The notes beneath the pieces are model-generated. The model saw nothing but the letters and a program-made list of their open reading frames with translations, searched no databases and was not told the DNA's origin. Positions 44,450-53,430 of a stretch of DNA of 64,000 nucleotides are shown here, in pieces. Every line of letters begins with the position of its first letter. Position 1 is the first letter of the stretch. The stretch spans positions 1 to 64,000 of the forward strand of contig JAHBXG010000012.1 of assembly GCA_019636565.1 (NCBI GenBank). Direction: 5' to 3'. The translations under genes and the position numbers were made by a program. This DNA is from Phycisphaeraceae bacterium (GTDB taxonomy: Bacteria > Planctomycetota > Phycisphaerae > Phycisphaerales > UBA1924).

Positions 44450-46081
44450 ATGGCCAGTTCTGAAGGAACTAACGGGCACGCTGCGGCAACGGCAAATGCC
44501 AAATCCGATTCAAATCGCATCTCTAAACTCCCCGCATCGCAGACGCCTGGCTGGGAATACTCCCCCGCCCCCGAAACCGGCAAAGTCACCATCAAGCCGT
44601 CCTACGGCCTCTTCATCGACGGCAAGTTCGCCGAGCCAAAGGGTGCAAAGCGCTTCGCCACCATCAACCCAAGCACCGAAGCGACGCTGAGCGAAGTCGT
44701 TCAGGCCTCGCCCGCGGATGTCAATCGCGCGGTTGTCGCGGCACGCGCGGCGCTTCCCAAATGGGCTGGACTCCCCGCTTCTGAACGCGCCAAGTTCATC
44801 TTCCGCATCGCGCGGAGAATCCAGGAACGCGGCCGCGAACTCGCCATCATCGAAACGCTCGACAGCGGCAAGCCCATCAAGGAATCTCGCGATGTCGATA
44901 TCCCGCTCGTCGCGGCACACTTCTTCTACAACGCCGGCTGGGCCGACAAGCTCGGCTTTGTGTTCCAGGGTGCAACGAGCGGCGCGAAATCGTCGGGCAA
45001 GAAAAGCGGGCTTCCCGAACTCGCCCCCGGCGTCCGCCCCGTCGGCGTCTGCGGCCAGGTGATCCCGTGGAACTTCCCGCTGCTGATGGCCGCGTGGAAG
45101 ATCGCGCCGGCGCTCGCCTGCGGCAACACCGTCGTCCTCAAGCCCGCCGAGACCACGCCGCTGACGGCGCTCGTGCTCGCCGAGATCTTCGAAGAATGCG
45201 AACTGCCCCCGGGCGTCGTCAACATCGTCACCGGCGACGGCGTCACCGGCCGCGCGATCGTCGAGCATCCGGATGTCGACAAGATCGCCTTCACCGGCAG
45301 CACCGAGGTCGGCAAAATCATCGCCAAGAGCGTCGCCAGCCCGCGACCGGATGGCAAGTTCAAGCGGCTCACGCTTGAACTCGGCGGCAAGTCGCCCCAC
45401 ATCATCTTCGAGGATGCCGCGATCGATCAGGCGGTGGAAGGCATCATCAGCGGCATCTACTTCAACCAAGGCGAAGTCTGCTGCGCCGGCTCGCGGCTGT
45501 TCGTGCAGGAGTCGATTCTCGACACGGTCGTCAAGAAACTCGAGATCCGCCTCGCCAGCCTGCGCACCGGCGACCCGATGGACAAGAACACCGACGTCGG
45601 CGCCGTCAACAGCAAGGAGCAGCTTTCTCGCATCGAGCATTACCTGAAACTCGGCCAAACCGAGGGCGCGGAACTCCGGATGCCCGGCTACAGCGGCGAG
45701 GTTTCTCCGGACAACACCGGCAGCCGCCACGGCCTCCCGAGCAAGGGCTTCTGGTGCCGCCCGTGCTTCTTCACCGGTGTGCAGCCGAGCCACACGATCG
45801 CACGAGAAGAGATCTTCGGACCGGTGTTGAGCGTGCTTTCGTTCCGCACGCCGGAAGAAGCGGTCAGCCGCGCGAACAACACGCCCTACGGACTCGCGGC
45901 AGGAATCTGGACGGAGAAAGGGAGCAAGATGCTCTCGATCGCCAAACAGATCAAAAGCGGCGTGGTCTGGTGCAACACGTACAACAAGTTTGATCCGGCA
46001 AGCCCCTTCGGCGGATTCAAGGAATCCGGCTTCGGCCGCGAGGGCGGCGTGCAGGGGTTGAAGGCGTACGTGGAAGTGTGA
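44450..46081 (+). CDS. NAD(P)-dependent aldehyde dehydrogenase
   Basis: Oxidises aldehydes to acids. The 543 residues show the ALDH core: FIDGKFAEP, IPWNFPLLMAAWKIAPALACGNTVVLKPAE, FTGSTEVG, LELGGKSP (general base Glu), NQGEVCCAGSRL with the catalytic Cys, and EEIFGPVLSV. An N-terminal extension (about 1-45, Ala/Ser/Asn-rich) and a short Ser/Lys insertion (SGAKSSGKKSG) are extra. It is cotranscribed with deoC and may remove the acetaldehyde made there; this pairing is a common catabolic logic but the substrate is inferred. The ATG at 44450 follows GAGGAG. Confidence 0.93.
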   Translation: MASSEGTNGHAAATANAKSDSNRISKLPASQTPGWEYSPAPETGKVTIKPSYGLFIDGKFAEPKGAKRFATINPSTEATLSEVVQASPADVNRAVVAARAALPKWAGLPASERAKFIFRIARRIQERGRELAIIETLDSGKPIKESRDVDIPLVAAHFFYNAGWADKLGFVFQGATSGAKSSGKKSGLPELAPGVRPVGVCGQVIPWNFPLLMAAWKIAPALACGNTVVLKPAETTPLTALVLAEIFEECELPPGVVNIVTGDGVTGRAIVEHPDVDKIAFTGSTEVGKIIAKSVASPRPDGKFKRLTLELGGKSPHIIFEDAAIDQAVEGIISGIYFNQGEVCCAGSRLFVQESILDTVVKKLEIRLASLRTGDPMDKNTDVGAVNSKEQLSRIEHYLKLGQTEGAELRMPGYSGEVSPDNTGSRHGLPSKGFWCRPCFFTGVQPSHTIAREEIFGPVLSVLSFRTPEEAVSRANNTPYGLAAGIWTEKGSKMLSIAKQIKSGVVWCNTYNKFDPASPFGGFKESGFGREGGVQGLKAYVEV

Positions 46082-46093
46082 TTCAGATTTCCC

Positions 46094-46693
46094 ATGGGTG
46101 TGCATGATCCGACCACTCTCCCGGCGAACCTTCCGATTCCGCAAGACGACGGCGCCGCGGCACATTTGACCGACAGCCGCTTGCCGTCGATCACGCTGTT
46201 CACATCCCGGGGCACTCCGCGCAATCTCTCCGAAATGACTGGGAAAGCCGTTCTTTTCTTCTACCCGCGAAGCGGCGTCCCCGGTCGCCCGCCGCCGGAT
46301 GGCTGGGATCTCGTCCCCAGCGCCCGCGGCTGCACGCCCCACTCCTGCGCGTATCGCGATCTCGCTTCGGAGTTCGCCGCGCTCGGCGTTTCCATCTACG
46401 GCATCAGCACGCAGACGCCGGACTATCAACGCGAGTTCGCGGAACGCAATCACTTGGGCTTTGAACTTCTCAGCGACTCCGACCTCTTGCTCACGCGCGC
46501 GATGAATCTGCCCACGATGGAGATGCCTCCGATCGTCGATGGCCTGCCTCCCGGCGGCCCGAGCACACTCATCAAGAGAATGAGTTGGTTCTGCGACGGC
46601 GGCAGCATACGCAAGGTCTGGTATCCGGTCTTCCCGCCGGATCAGAACGCGGCCACCGTCTTGGCATGGCTACGGGCGTCCGGCGCGACATGA
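46094..46693 (+). CDS. Peroxiredoxin (AhpC/TSA, BCP-like)
   Basis: A 199-residue thiol peroxidase-like protein. The active-site region GCTPHSCAYRD holds two Cys; the second aligns with the peroxidatic Cys region of BCP-type peroxiredoxins (PGCTxEAC pattern) and YGISTQTPDYQREFAERNHLGF fits the following strand-helix. A 20-residue insertion (GVPGRPPPDGWDLVPSA) precedes the active site, so activity is likely but not certain. It starts 12 bases after the aldehyde dehydrogenase gene and ends that operon. Confidence 0.8.
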   Translation: MGVHDPTTLPANLPIPQDDGAAAHLTDSRLPSITLFTSRGTPRNLSEMTGKAVLFFYPRSGVPGRPPPDGWDLVPSARGCTPHSCAYRDLASEFAALGVSIYGISTQTPDYQREFAERNHLGFELLSDSDLLLTRAMNLPTMEMPPIVDGLPPGGPSTLIKRMSWFCDGGSIRKVWYPVFPPDQNAATVLAWLRASGAT

Positions 46694-46726
46694 CGCGTGG
46701 GCGCGTCGAACCATCACGCCCGTCAC

Positions 46727-47335
46727 TCAACCTTCGACGATCCGATCAATCTTGCCCCGCACCGTCGCATCGCCGTGGGTGTTCAGCTGATCCTTGATTT
46801 TCCTCAGGCTCGTCTGCACGCTCGCGTCGATCAACTGATCGCCGATGCGGAACTTCACGCCCCCGATCATCGCCGGTTCGGTATACGCGTGCACCACGAC
46901 TTCCTTGCCGAGCGCCGAGCCCAGCCGCGACTTCACGCCACCGAGCTGGCCCTGGTCGATCGGTGTCGCCGTGATCACGTCAACCTCGACACGCCCGAAC
47001 TGCTGCTGCACGACCTGGTCGTATGCCGCGGCGATCGGAACGATGTGCCCCAAACGCTCCTTGCGGTTGACGACAAGCAGGAACCGCAGAAGCAACTCAT
47101 CGATGCGCCCGCCCAGAATCTTCTTGAGGACTTCTTCACGCTCCGCTGTCGGGATTACGCGCGACGCGAGAAACTCGTTGAGCGACTTATCCGTGCGGGT
47201 CATCTCGAGCAGGTCTTCGAACTGCCCCTGCACGGCCTCCACGCGCTCGCGGCCTCCCACGGCATTCGCCTCGGCGTACAGGCTCTTGGCGTAGATGTTT
47301 GCGAGTGCATCGGGCTTGGCTTGGGTCAGTGGCAT
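46727..47335 (-). CDS. atpH: ATP synthase delta subunit
   Basis: Connects the F1 head to the b stalk. The 202 residues follow the delta fold: ALANIYAKSLYAEA at the N-terminus, FLASRVIPTAEREEVLKKIL in the middle, then LLLRFLLVVNRKERL and the C-terminal PAMIGGVKFRIGDQLIDASVQTSL. It is the last gene of the minus-strand Fo cluster. The next genes of a normal operon (atpA, atpG, atpD, atpC) do not follow: the region downstream encodes an unrelated peroxiredoxin on the other strand. Confidence 0.92.
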   Translation of the reverse strand: MPLTQAKPDALANIYAKSLYAEANAVGGRERVEAVQGQFEDLLEMTRTDKSLNEFLASRVIPTAEREEVLKKILGGRIDELLLRFLLVVNRKERLGHIVPIAAAYDQVVQQQFGRVEVDVITATPIDQGQLGGVKSRLGSALGKEVVVHAYTEPAMIGGVKFRIGDQLIDASVQTSLRKIKDQLNTHGDATVRGKIDRIVEG

Positions 47336-47339
47336 GGCG

Positions 47340-47381
47340 GTCCAGTCTTCAGTGGTCAGCGGTCAGTTTTCAGCGATCAGA
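47340..47381 (+). repeat. 7-base imperfect tandem repeat
   Basis: About five to six copies of a GGTCAGT-like heptamer in the atpF-atpH gap. It is non-coding and of unknown role. Confidence 0.7.
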
Positions 47382-47407
47382 GAACGGAGTTTCAGAAGCG
47401 GGCCGGT

Positions 47408-48010
47408 TCAGTTCCGCAGTCCCTGCAATTGGCCGAGCGACTCTTCCACCAAGCGCTGCTGATCCTGCGGGTTGATCTCGCGCTTCAGGATCTTGCCCGC
47501 GACCATCGTCGCCAGATTGGTCGCGTCGGAGTACAGCTCGGCAACCGCCGCCTGCTTGGCCTGCTGGATTTCCTTCACCGCACGCTCGCGCATGGCGGAG
47601 AGCTCGATCTCCGACTTTGCTCGCAGTTCCGCCGCCAACTGGCTTTGCTGGGCCTTGGTCTGCTCGATGAGCTTCGCGGCTTCGGTGCGGGCCTGGGCCA
47701 GGTTCGCCTCGTACTGAGCGAGCGCGTCCTTGGCCTGCTTGCGGGCATTCTCGGCCGCCTCGATCTCGGCCTTGATCTTGTCCGCACGTTCGTCCAGCCC
47801 TGCGGTGATCGCGGGCCAGACCTTGACGGCGAGGATCGCGAAGACCAGAGCAAAGACCACAAGCGCCGTAATGGCGGTGGCGACGCCCTGCTTGGTGGTT
47901 GCAATCGGGCCCTGAACATCACCGCCGTGCTCGCCTTCGACCGCCATCGCCACCATCGGGGCGAGCGTCGTGAAAGCAAGGAACATGCCGGTTCGAAGTC
48001 GCGTCAGCAT
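47408..48010 (-). CDS. atpF: ATP synthase b subunit
   Basis: The peripheral stalk of the Fo part. The 200 residues have a signal-like N-terminus (about 1-22, ending MVAMA), then a linker and a transmembrane helix (about 45-68, ALVVFALVFAILAVKVWPAI). A long charged coiled-coil (about 70-170) and a delta-binding tail ending in RLVEESLGQLQGL complete it. The extra N-terminal hydrophobic segment before the usual anchor is unusual. ATG at 48010 with GGAG upstream. It lies between atpE and atpH. Confidence 0.92.
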   Translation of the reverse strand: MLTRLRTGMFLAFTTLAPMVAMAVEGEHGGDVQGPIATTKQGVATAITALVVFALVFAILAVKVWPAITAGLDERADKIKAEIEAAENARKQAKDALAQYEANLAQARTEAAKLIEQTKAQQSQLAAELRAKSEIELSAMRERAVKEIQQAKQAAVAELYSDATNLATMVAGKILKREINPQDQQRLVEESLGQLQGLRN

Positions 48011-48086
48011 CGGAAAAACTCCAGTCAAAGAACGGTCGGTCGAACAAAGCCGTCCGAAGCCTGGTGAGGCGCCGAACGGTTGAGAA

Positions 48087-48392
48087 TTACTTGGCAGCGA
48101 AGCCCGCGAACACTGCGAACAGGGTCGCACCTTCGATCAGAGCCGCGGCCAGAATCATGTTGATCTGGATCTTGCCGGCAGCCTCGGGCTGACGGGCGAT
48201 CGCCTCGACCGCGCCCTTGCCGACGAGGCCGATGCCGATGCCGCCGCCGACCAGCGCCATGCCGCCGCCGAGAACGGCGAGACCCTTGCCGATGCTCGAT
48301 CCGTCGGCCTCGGCCGCGGAAGCGATCGCCGGAAGCGCCATCATCGCGCCCATTGCCAACATCGTCGTCTTCGTGAACAGTTTGCTCATCAT
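48087..48392 (-). CDS. atpE: ATP synthase c subunit with N-terminal leader
   Basis: The rotor ring subunit of the Fo part. The 101 residues begin with a signal-like leader (about 1-26, ending AIASA) and then the usual two-helix hairpin. This has the polar loop ARQPE (about 66-70) and the ion-binding Glu87 in ALIEGATLFAVF. The lack of the Gln/Ser pattern of sodium-type rings suggests proton use, which is inferred. The leader is not found in most bacterial c subunits (about 75 residues) and is probably removed. Two ATG codons in tandem at 48392 and 48389 are possible starts. Confidence 0.93.
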   Translation of the reverse strand: MMSKLFTKTTMLAMGAMMALPAIASAAEADGSSIGKGLAVLGGGMALVGGGIGIGLVGKGAVEAIARQPEAAGKIQINMILAAALIEGATLFAVFAGFAAK

Positions 48393-48461
48393 CTCAAGAA
48401 CCTTTCCAAAGTGCCCGGGTTACATCGCCCCGCCCGCAGGGGGAGAGGCTGTGGCTCGTCT

Positions 48462-49394
48462 TCACGCGTGGGCGTGCTCGTGGCCGGTGGCATGGTCATG
48501 CCCGTGCTCATGCTCATGCTCGTCGTGGTGATCCATGATGGAAATGAATATCGCTGTCAGGAACATGAAAACAAAGGCCTGGAGGAACGCGACGAAAAGC
48601 TCCAGGAACATCAGCATCGTCGCGGCGACAACGCTGACAACCGTGATCGCCGAGTTCGTGCCGAATCCGCCTCCATCGAGAGCGCTCGAGATTGCGCCGC
48701 CCGCGAAGGACAGGAGCGTCGCGATCAGCACGTGGCCCGCTGTCATGTTCGCAAACAAACGAAGCGCCAGCGCGAAGGGCTTGATGATGAACTGGCCCGC
48801 CGCCTCGATGACGAGCAGCAGCAGCGCGATCGGGAGCATGGTCCAAGGCAATCCGCCCATCATGTGCTTGACGAAGCCGACCGGACCGAGCCGCATGATT
48901 GCCGCGATGTTGAAGACGAGTGCCGCGATGATCGCGAGCGTGCCCGTGACCCAGATGTTCTGGGTCGCCGTGCCGCCGATCCAGTCGGCATGAATACCAA
49001 AGACGTGGAAGACGTCGCGTACGGGGGTCAGACCGATGAGGTTGTTCACCAGGATGAAGAAAAACACGGTCCAAAGGAACGGCATCAACCGATCGGTGCG
49101 ATCGCCGAGCAACGGACGCGCCACTTCATCCCGCAGGTACTGGCAGATCACTTCGATCAATTGAGCGAAGCGGCTCCGCGTCACGTACGCCTCTGCGCCC
49201 TGGTTGGGTGCGCCGGTCTTGATCTTGCTCGCCGCCCACGTACCCACGATCACAAGGATCAGGCCCGAAAGCAGCAGCGCGCCCTGATTGCCCGACCAGA
49301 GCCAGTAACCATCAGCACTCCGCCATGCCGCGGCATTTACGACGTGCTCGAGCGGATCGGCGGACGCCAGAATATTCATTGCAAAAGCGCTCAT
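48462..49394 (-). CDS. atpB: ATP synthase a subunit with His-rich tail
   Basis: The proton-channel subunit of Fo. The 310 residues are a membrane protein with about six helices. The essential Arg is in ALRLFANMTAGHVLIATL, the Gly/Asn-rich LIGLTPVRDVF region precedes it, and a conserved acidic/aromatic patch LFVAFLQAFVFMFLTAIF follows. The last about 20 residues are His/Glu/Asp-rich (HDEHEHEHGHDH pattern), a possible metal-binding tail. Its ATG overlaps the stop of the preceding gene (ATGA), so the two are coupled. Confidence 0.94.
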   Translation of the reverse strand: MSAFAMNILASADPLEHVVNAAAWRSADGYWLWSGNQGALLLSGLILVIVGTWAASKIKTGAPNQGAEAYVTRSRFAQLIEVICQYLRDEVARPLLGDRTDRLMPFLWTVFFFILVNNLIGLTPVRDVFHVFGIHADWIGGTATQNIWVTGTLAIIAALVFNIAAIMRLGPVGFVKHMMGGLPWTMLPIALLLLVIEAAGQFIIKPFALALRLFANMTAGHVLIATLLSFAGGAISSALDGGGFGTNSAITVVSVVAATMLMFLELFVAFLQAFVFMFLTAIFISIMDHHDEHEHEHGHDHATGHEHAHA

Positions 49395-49858
49395 GCGGCC
49401 TTCCGTTGACTGTCATCCGCGCCGGAAGTCGCAGGCCGATGCTCGCGCTCCATGGCGGAAAGAATCCTGATCGATGTCCAAACCTCAACAACCATCAGCA
49501 GCAGAGCCGCCGACCCGACGCCCAGGAACAACGGCCGGGTCATCAGTTCCGGCATCGTCTCCCGCGCGAAATAGCACACACCAAGCGCCAGCATCATCCG
49601 GGCTGCGCCCGCGAACATCACCGCCACACCGAAACTCTCGCGTCCGAATTTCATCACCACCGGTCCAAGCGTCGCCAGGCTTCCGATCGCGATTGCCAGC
49701 AGTGCCACGCCGATCGTCTTCGAATCGCCGCCGAGAAGCGCCGCGATGCCAAACGCCGCCCCGAACGCCCCCAGAGTCGCCAAGAGCATGACAGAGCCCA
49801 ACTTCGCGCGTGCCGCGCGGGTCTGATCTGGGCTGATTTTGCTGGCCGCGTGGTTCAA
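49391..49858 (-). CDS. Small four-helix membrane protein in atpI position
   Basis: A 155-residue protein with four predicted membrane helices and a polar C-terminus, placed directly before atpB and overlapping its start by four bases. This is the place and topology of AtpI/UncI, the assembly factor for the c ring. I see no strong sequence signature of UncI, so the name is by position and topology. Confidence 0.6.
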   Translation of the reverse strand: MNHAASKISPDQTRAARAKLGSVMLLATLGAFGAAFGIAALLGGDSKTIGVALLAIAIGSLATLGPVVMKFGRESFGVAVMFAGAARMMLALGVCYFARETMPELMTRPLFLGVGSAALLLMVVEVWTSIRILSAMEREHRPATSGADDSQRKAA

Positions 49859-49953
49859 AAAAAGGGTCCGAATAAGAAGCGAAAAGTGGGGCGGAAGGAT
49901 AGCCCCGCCGGGCCCTTCCGACGAGCCATTCAGACGCCCAAATTAGCGATCGA

Positions 49954-50379
49954 TCAGTGCTTTTCGCCCGCGTTTCCGCCCCGATTCGCCTTCTGTTTCC
50001 GCTGCTCCTGCTCGCGGCGCTCGTCCGCGAGTGTGCGCGTGATGATCCGGTACAGTGCGAAGACAAAGCCCACCACCATCCCGATGAGCGTGTAGCGGGG
50101 ACTTGTTCCCTGCCACCGATCCGCGAAATAGCCCAGCAGCATCGCCCCCAGCAGCGACCCCACAAAATCCATCGCTACACCCCATGCTGTTGAGACGTTT
50201 CCAAGCCCAGATTCCCGAGGGCGCGGCTGGGCGTGCGGCATCGATGATCGGTCCACCGGTCGTGTCAGCAAGTCGGGAATCGGAGGAGGTGGGGGTGGAT
50301 CGGTGAAGCCATCGAACGCCTCCGCCGTCTCGCCTTCGCCGTCGCCGGATTCGTCAGGGTCCTGTAGCTTCAATTGCAC
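49954..50379 (-). CDS. AtpZ-like ATP synthase accessory membrane protein
   Basis: A 141-residue protein. A Pro-rich acidic N-terminus (about 1-60) is followed by the AtpZ pattern GVAMDFVGSLLGAMLLGYFADRW, a GMVVGFVFALYRI helix and a charged tail. AtpZ/AtpI-type proteins act as Mg/Ca transporters or assembly factors near atp operons. The start is GTG at 50379. It follows alaS by 30 bases and precedes the atpI-like gene by 95 bases, so alaS and the atp genes probably share a transcript. Confidence 0.82.
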   Translation of the reverse strand: MQLKLQDPDESGDGEGETAEAFDGFTDPPPPPPIPDLLTRPVDRSSMPHAQPRPRESGLGNVSTAWGVAMDFVGSLLGAMLLGYFADRWQGTSPRYTLIGMVVGFVFALYRIITRTLADERREQEQRKQKANRGGNAGEKH

Positions 50380-50409
50380 TTCCGATCCCGGCGTTCTTTC
50401 CGGGCACCC

Positions 50410-53400
50410 TCAATGGACGACCCGGTGCGCCGCCGCCCGCGCCGCGAGAATTGCTTCCTTGATCTTGCTCGCATCTGTTCCGCCGCCCTGCGCGCTGTCC
50501 GGCTTGCCGCCGCCCTTGCCCCCCACCACCGCTGCGGCCTCGCGCAGCCAATCGCCCGCTTTCAGCCCCTTTTGAATCAGAGGTTCGGGCACGATCGCGT
50601 TGATCTGCACCTTGCCTGTCGGGTGATCGACGCTGAAGAGCATGATCGCAGCGCGCGGGTTCGATTCTTTCACCACGGCCACCGCCGCATTCAGCGCGGT
50701 GCGATCGTCGCCCGCTTCGATCGAACCAACAACGATCATCTGATTCGAAAGTTGCGACGACTCGGCAAGCACCTTGGCCTCGCGCACCGCCTCGGTTTGT
50801 CTTCCTGCGCTTGCGGCCTTCGCGGCGTTTTTCGCTCGCTCCTGCAGCGCGGTGATCGATTGACGCAGCGCCGTCTTGCGCGCCGTCGGCATCACGGCCT
50901 CGTCGAGGCTCTTGAGCAATCCGGGGATCTCGTTCACCAGCGCACTGTCGCTCAGCAGACCGACACTGCGGATTTTTGCTTCCGCGCCGTCTGCGGCATG
51001 GATCGCGCTTTCCGCCACCTTTCCGCTCAATGCCACGATCCGGCGCACACCCTTTGCAACCGCTTCTTCAGAGATCAGCGCAAAGGCCCCGATCTGCGAA
51101 GTGGTTGGCACGTGGGTACCCCCGCAAAACTCGATCGAGATCTCGCGCCAACCGGGGTTCTGGGCCGATTCCATCAGGTCGGCAACGGGCTGCCCGATCG
51201 AAACAACCCGTACCGGGTCGGGGTACGTCTCGCCGAAAACTGCACGAAGGCCGCTGATACCACGCGCGGAGGTCAGCGGAGCGGCCTGCGCATACACCGT
51301 CAGATCTCGTTTGATCTGATCGCGGACGATGGCCTCAACCTTGCCGAGTTCTTCCGGGCTGACCGGCTGGCTGTGCGAGAAGTCGAAGCGCATCCGGTCC
51401 GCCGCGACCAGCGAGCCCTTCTGATCAACCCCATCGCCAAGCACTTTGCGAAGCGCGAAGTTTGCGAGGTGCGTCGCGGTGTGGTTCGATGCCGTGGCGT
51501 GACGTCGGTGCTTGTCTACGTGCAGCGCGACCGTGTCGCCCACACGCAGTTCGCCGTGCGTCACCATCCCGATGTGCAGCACGTATCCGCCGAACGCCGC
51601 GACCGACTCGACCTTGAAGCGCCCGCCTTCGTGATGGTCGCGGACACTGCTCATCGTCTCGCCGATCACCTCGATCTCGCCCGCGTCGCACTCCTGCCCG
51701 CCCATCGCGGCGTAGAAGCAGGTCTTGTCCAACACGATCCCCACCTGAGTGCGGTGGTTGAATACCGGTTTGGCCACCTCGTCGAGGCTGGTGCCGTTCC
51801 AGATCGCTTTGACGTGCGCCTTCTGCGCCTTCACGTCGAACTTGCAGTGGTCATCCGTCGTCTCAATACCTAGGCGCATGAGGCGCGCCACCCCATCGCC
51901 GTCGAGCGCGATCGACTTCTCCGCTTCTTTCTTTTCCGTCGCGCGGGAAAGATCCTCGGCTTTCTTCTTCTCGGCCTCGTACCCCGCCATGTCGACCGCG
52001 ATGCCGCGCTCCTGCGCCATTAATTCCGTCAGGTCGATCGGAAACCCGAAGGTGTCGTAGAGCTTGAAAGCGTCAGTGCCTGCGATCTTGCCGCCCTTTG
52101 GAATCGAGGTCGCGAGCGACTCGAACAGTTTGATCCCGCGATCCAGCGTCCTTCCGAAACTCTCTTCCTCATCCCGGATAATTGCTTCAACCTTTACCGG
52201 GTCGCGCTTGAGTTCGGGGAACGCATCCCCCATGTGTTCGACCACCACCGGCACAAGCCCCGCGAAAAACCCGCCCTTGGCGCCCAGCATCTGCCGCCCG
52301 TAGCGAACGGCACGCCTCAGAATCCGGCGCAGCACGTACCCACGTCCCACGTTGCTCGGCACCGCGCCATCGGTAATCGCGAATGTCAGGCACCGGATGT
52401 GATCCGCGATTACCCGGTACGCCGTATCGATATTCCCGATGTCTTTCGCACCCAACGTCCCGCGATATTCTCGCGCGCCCGTTGCCCGCTCGATCGCCAT
52501 GAAGATCGGCGCGAACAAATCGGTGTCGTAGTTGCTCCGGACGTTCTGGAGCACGCTGACAAGCCGCTCCAGCCCCATGCCGGTATCAACATGCTTGGCG
52601 GGGAGCGTGATCAGCTTGCGAAACTTCGCTTCGATCTCGGCGCGAGACTTGTACCCCGTCTCCGCTTTCTGGGTCTCGGGCGTCCGATCCCACTGATCAA
52701 GCGCCGCCGCCCCCTCCGCCGAATACTCAGAATTGAACTGGATGAAAACGTTGTTCCAGATCTCGAGGACGTCCGGATCGCCCGTGTTCACAATCGACGC
52801 CGCGTTGCGGTCGGATTGGCCGAGTGCCGCGAGACGATCGACATGGATTTCGGTGCAGGGCCCGCACGGGCCCGTGTCACCCATCATCCAGAAGTTGTCC
52901 TTCATGTTACCGGGGATCACGCGATCCGCAGGCAAATACTGAAGCCACAACTGGCGAGTTTCTTCATCCGGCTCCATCCCGAAGCGCGGGTCGCCACCGA
53001 AATACGTCGCGTACAGCGCATTCGCCGGAATGCCGTACACCTTCGTCAGTAGTTCCCACGACCAGTCGATCGCTTCTTTCTTGAAATAGTCGCCGAACGA
53101 CCAGTTCCCCAGCATCTCGAAGAACGTGTGGTGATAGGTGTCCTTGCCCACATCCTCAAGATCGTTGTGCTTGCCGCCGGCACGAATGCACTTCTGCGTG
53201 TCCGCCGCTCGCCTCAGCTTCGCCAGCGGGCTGCTTGGTTCGACCTGCCCGAGAAAAATCGGCTTGAACTGATTCATCCCCGCGTTGGTGAACATCAACG
53301 TCGGGTCATCCACCGGCACCACCGGGGAACTCGGGACGATCACGTGCCCGTCGCGCGCGCCGTTGCCGGTCCCCTTCGATTGGAAGAAGTCGAGAAACGT

Positions 53401-53430
53401 CTTTCGAATGGCGCGGCTAGTCAGGCTCAA
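50410..53430 (-). CDS. alaS: Alanyl-tRNA synthetase AlaS
   Basis: Charges tRNA-Ala. The 1006 residues contain the class II catalytic core (LMFTNAGMNQFKPIFLG, KHNDLEDVGKDTYHHTFFEMLGNW, HVDTGMGLERL) and the editing domain with zinc-type ligands HTATHL and CGGTHVP. The C-terminal DHHA1-like domain follows. An insertion of about 40 residues lies between FIQFNSE and the HVDTGMG motif. Only TTG codons fit as starts; the one at 53430 has GGAGAA upstream and gives the usual opening SLTSRAIRKTFLDFF, while 53454 has none. It is about 130 residues longer than E. coli AlaRS. Confidence 0.95.
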   Translation of the reverse strand: MSLTSRAIRKTFLDFFQSKGTGNGARDGHVIVPSSPVVPVDDPTLMFTNAGMNQFKPIFLGQVEPSSPLAKLRRAADTQKCIRAGGKHNDLEDVGKDTYHHTFFEMLGNWSFGDYFKKEAIDWSWELLTKVYGIPANALYATYFGGDPRFGMEPDEETRQLWLQYLPADRVIPGNMKDNFWMMGDTGPCGPCTEIHVDRLAALGQSDRNAASIVNTGDPDVLEIWNNVFIQFNSEYSAEGAAALDQWDRTPETQKAETGYKSRAEIEAKFRKLITLPAKHVDTGMGLERLVSVLQNVRSNYDTDLFAPIFMAIERATGAREYRGTLGAKDIGNIDTAYRVIADHIRCLTFAITDGAVPSNVGRGYVLRRILRRAVRYGRQMLGAKGGFFAGLVPVVVEHMGDAFPELKRDPVKVEAIIRDEEESFGRTLDRGIKLFESLATSIPKGGKIAGTDAFKLYDTFGFPIDLTELMAQERGIAVDMAGYEAEKKKAEDLSRATEKKEAEKSIALDGDGVARLMRLGIETTDDHCKFDVKAQKAHVKAIWNGTSLDEVAKPVFNHRTQVGIVLDKTCFYAAMGGQECDAGEIEVIGETMSSVRDHHEGGRFKVESVAAFGGYVLHIGMVTHGELRVGDTVALHVDKHRRHATASNHTATHLANFALRKVLGDGVDQKGSLVAADRMRFDFSHSQPVSPEELGKVEAIVRDQIKRDLTVYAQAAPLTSARGISGLRAVFGETYPDPVRVVSIGQPVADLMESAQNPGWREISIEFCGGTHVPTTSQIGAFALISEEAVAKGVRRIVALSGKVAESAIHAADGAEAKIRSVGLLSDSALVNEIPGLLKSLDEAVMPTARKTALRQSITALQERAKNAAKAASAGRQTEAVREAKVLAESSQLSNQMIVVGSIEAGDDRTALNAAVAVVKESNPRAAIMLFSVDHPTGKVQINAIVPEPLIQKGLKAGDWLREAAAVVGGKGGGKPDSAQGGGTDASKIKEAILAARAAAHRVVH

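Noticed and set aside
44510..46453. 647-codon open frame antisense to the aldehyde dehydrogenase
   Set aside because: It is the complement of a GC-rich gene; the Arg/Ala/Asp-heavy composition, lack of domain motifs and lack of a ribosome site point to a shadow frame.
47340..47381. Heptamer array considered as a CRISPR
   Set aside because: Units are 7 bases without spacers and imperfect; no cas gene is near. No CRISPR was seen in the window.
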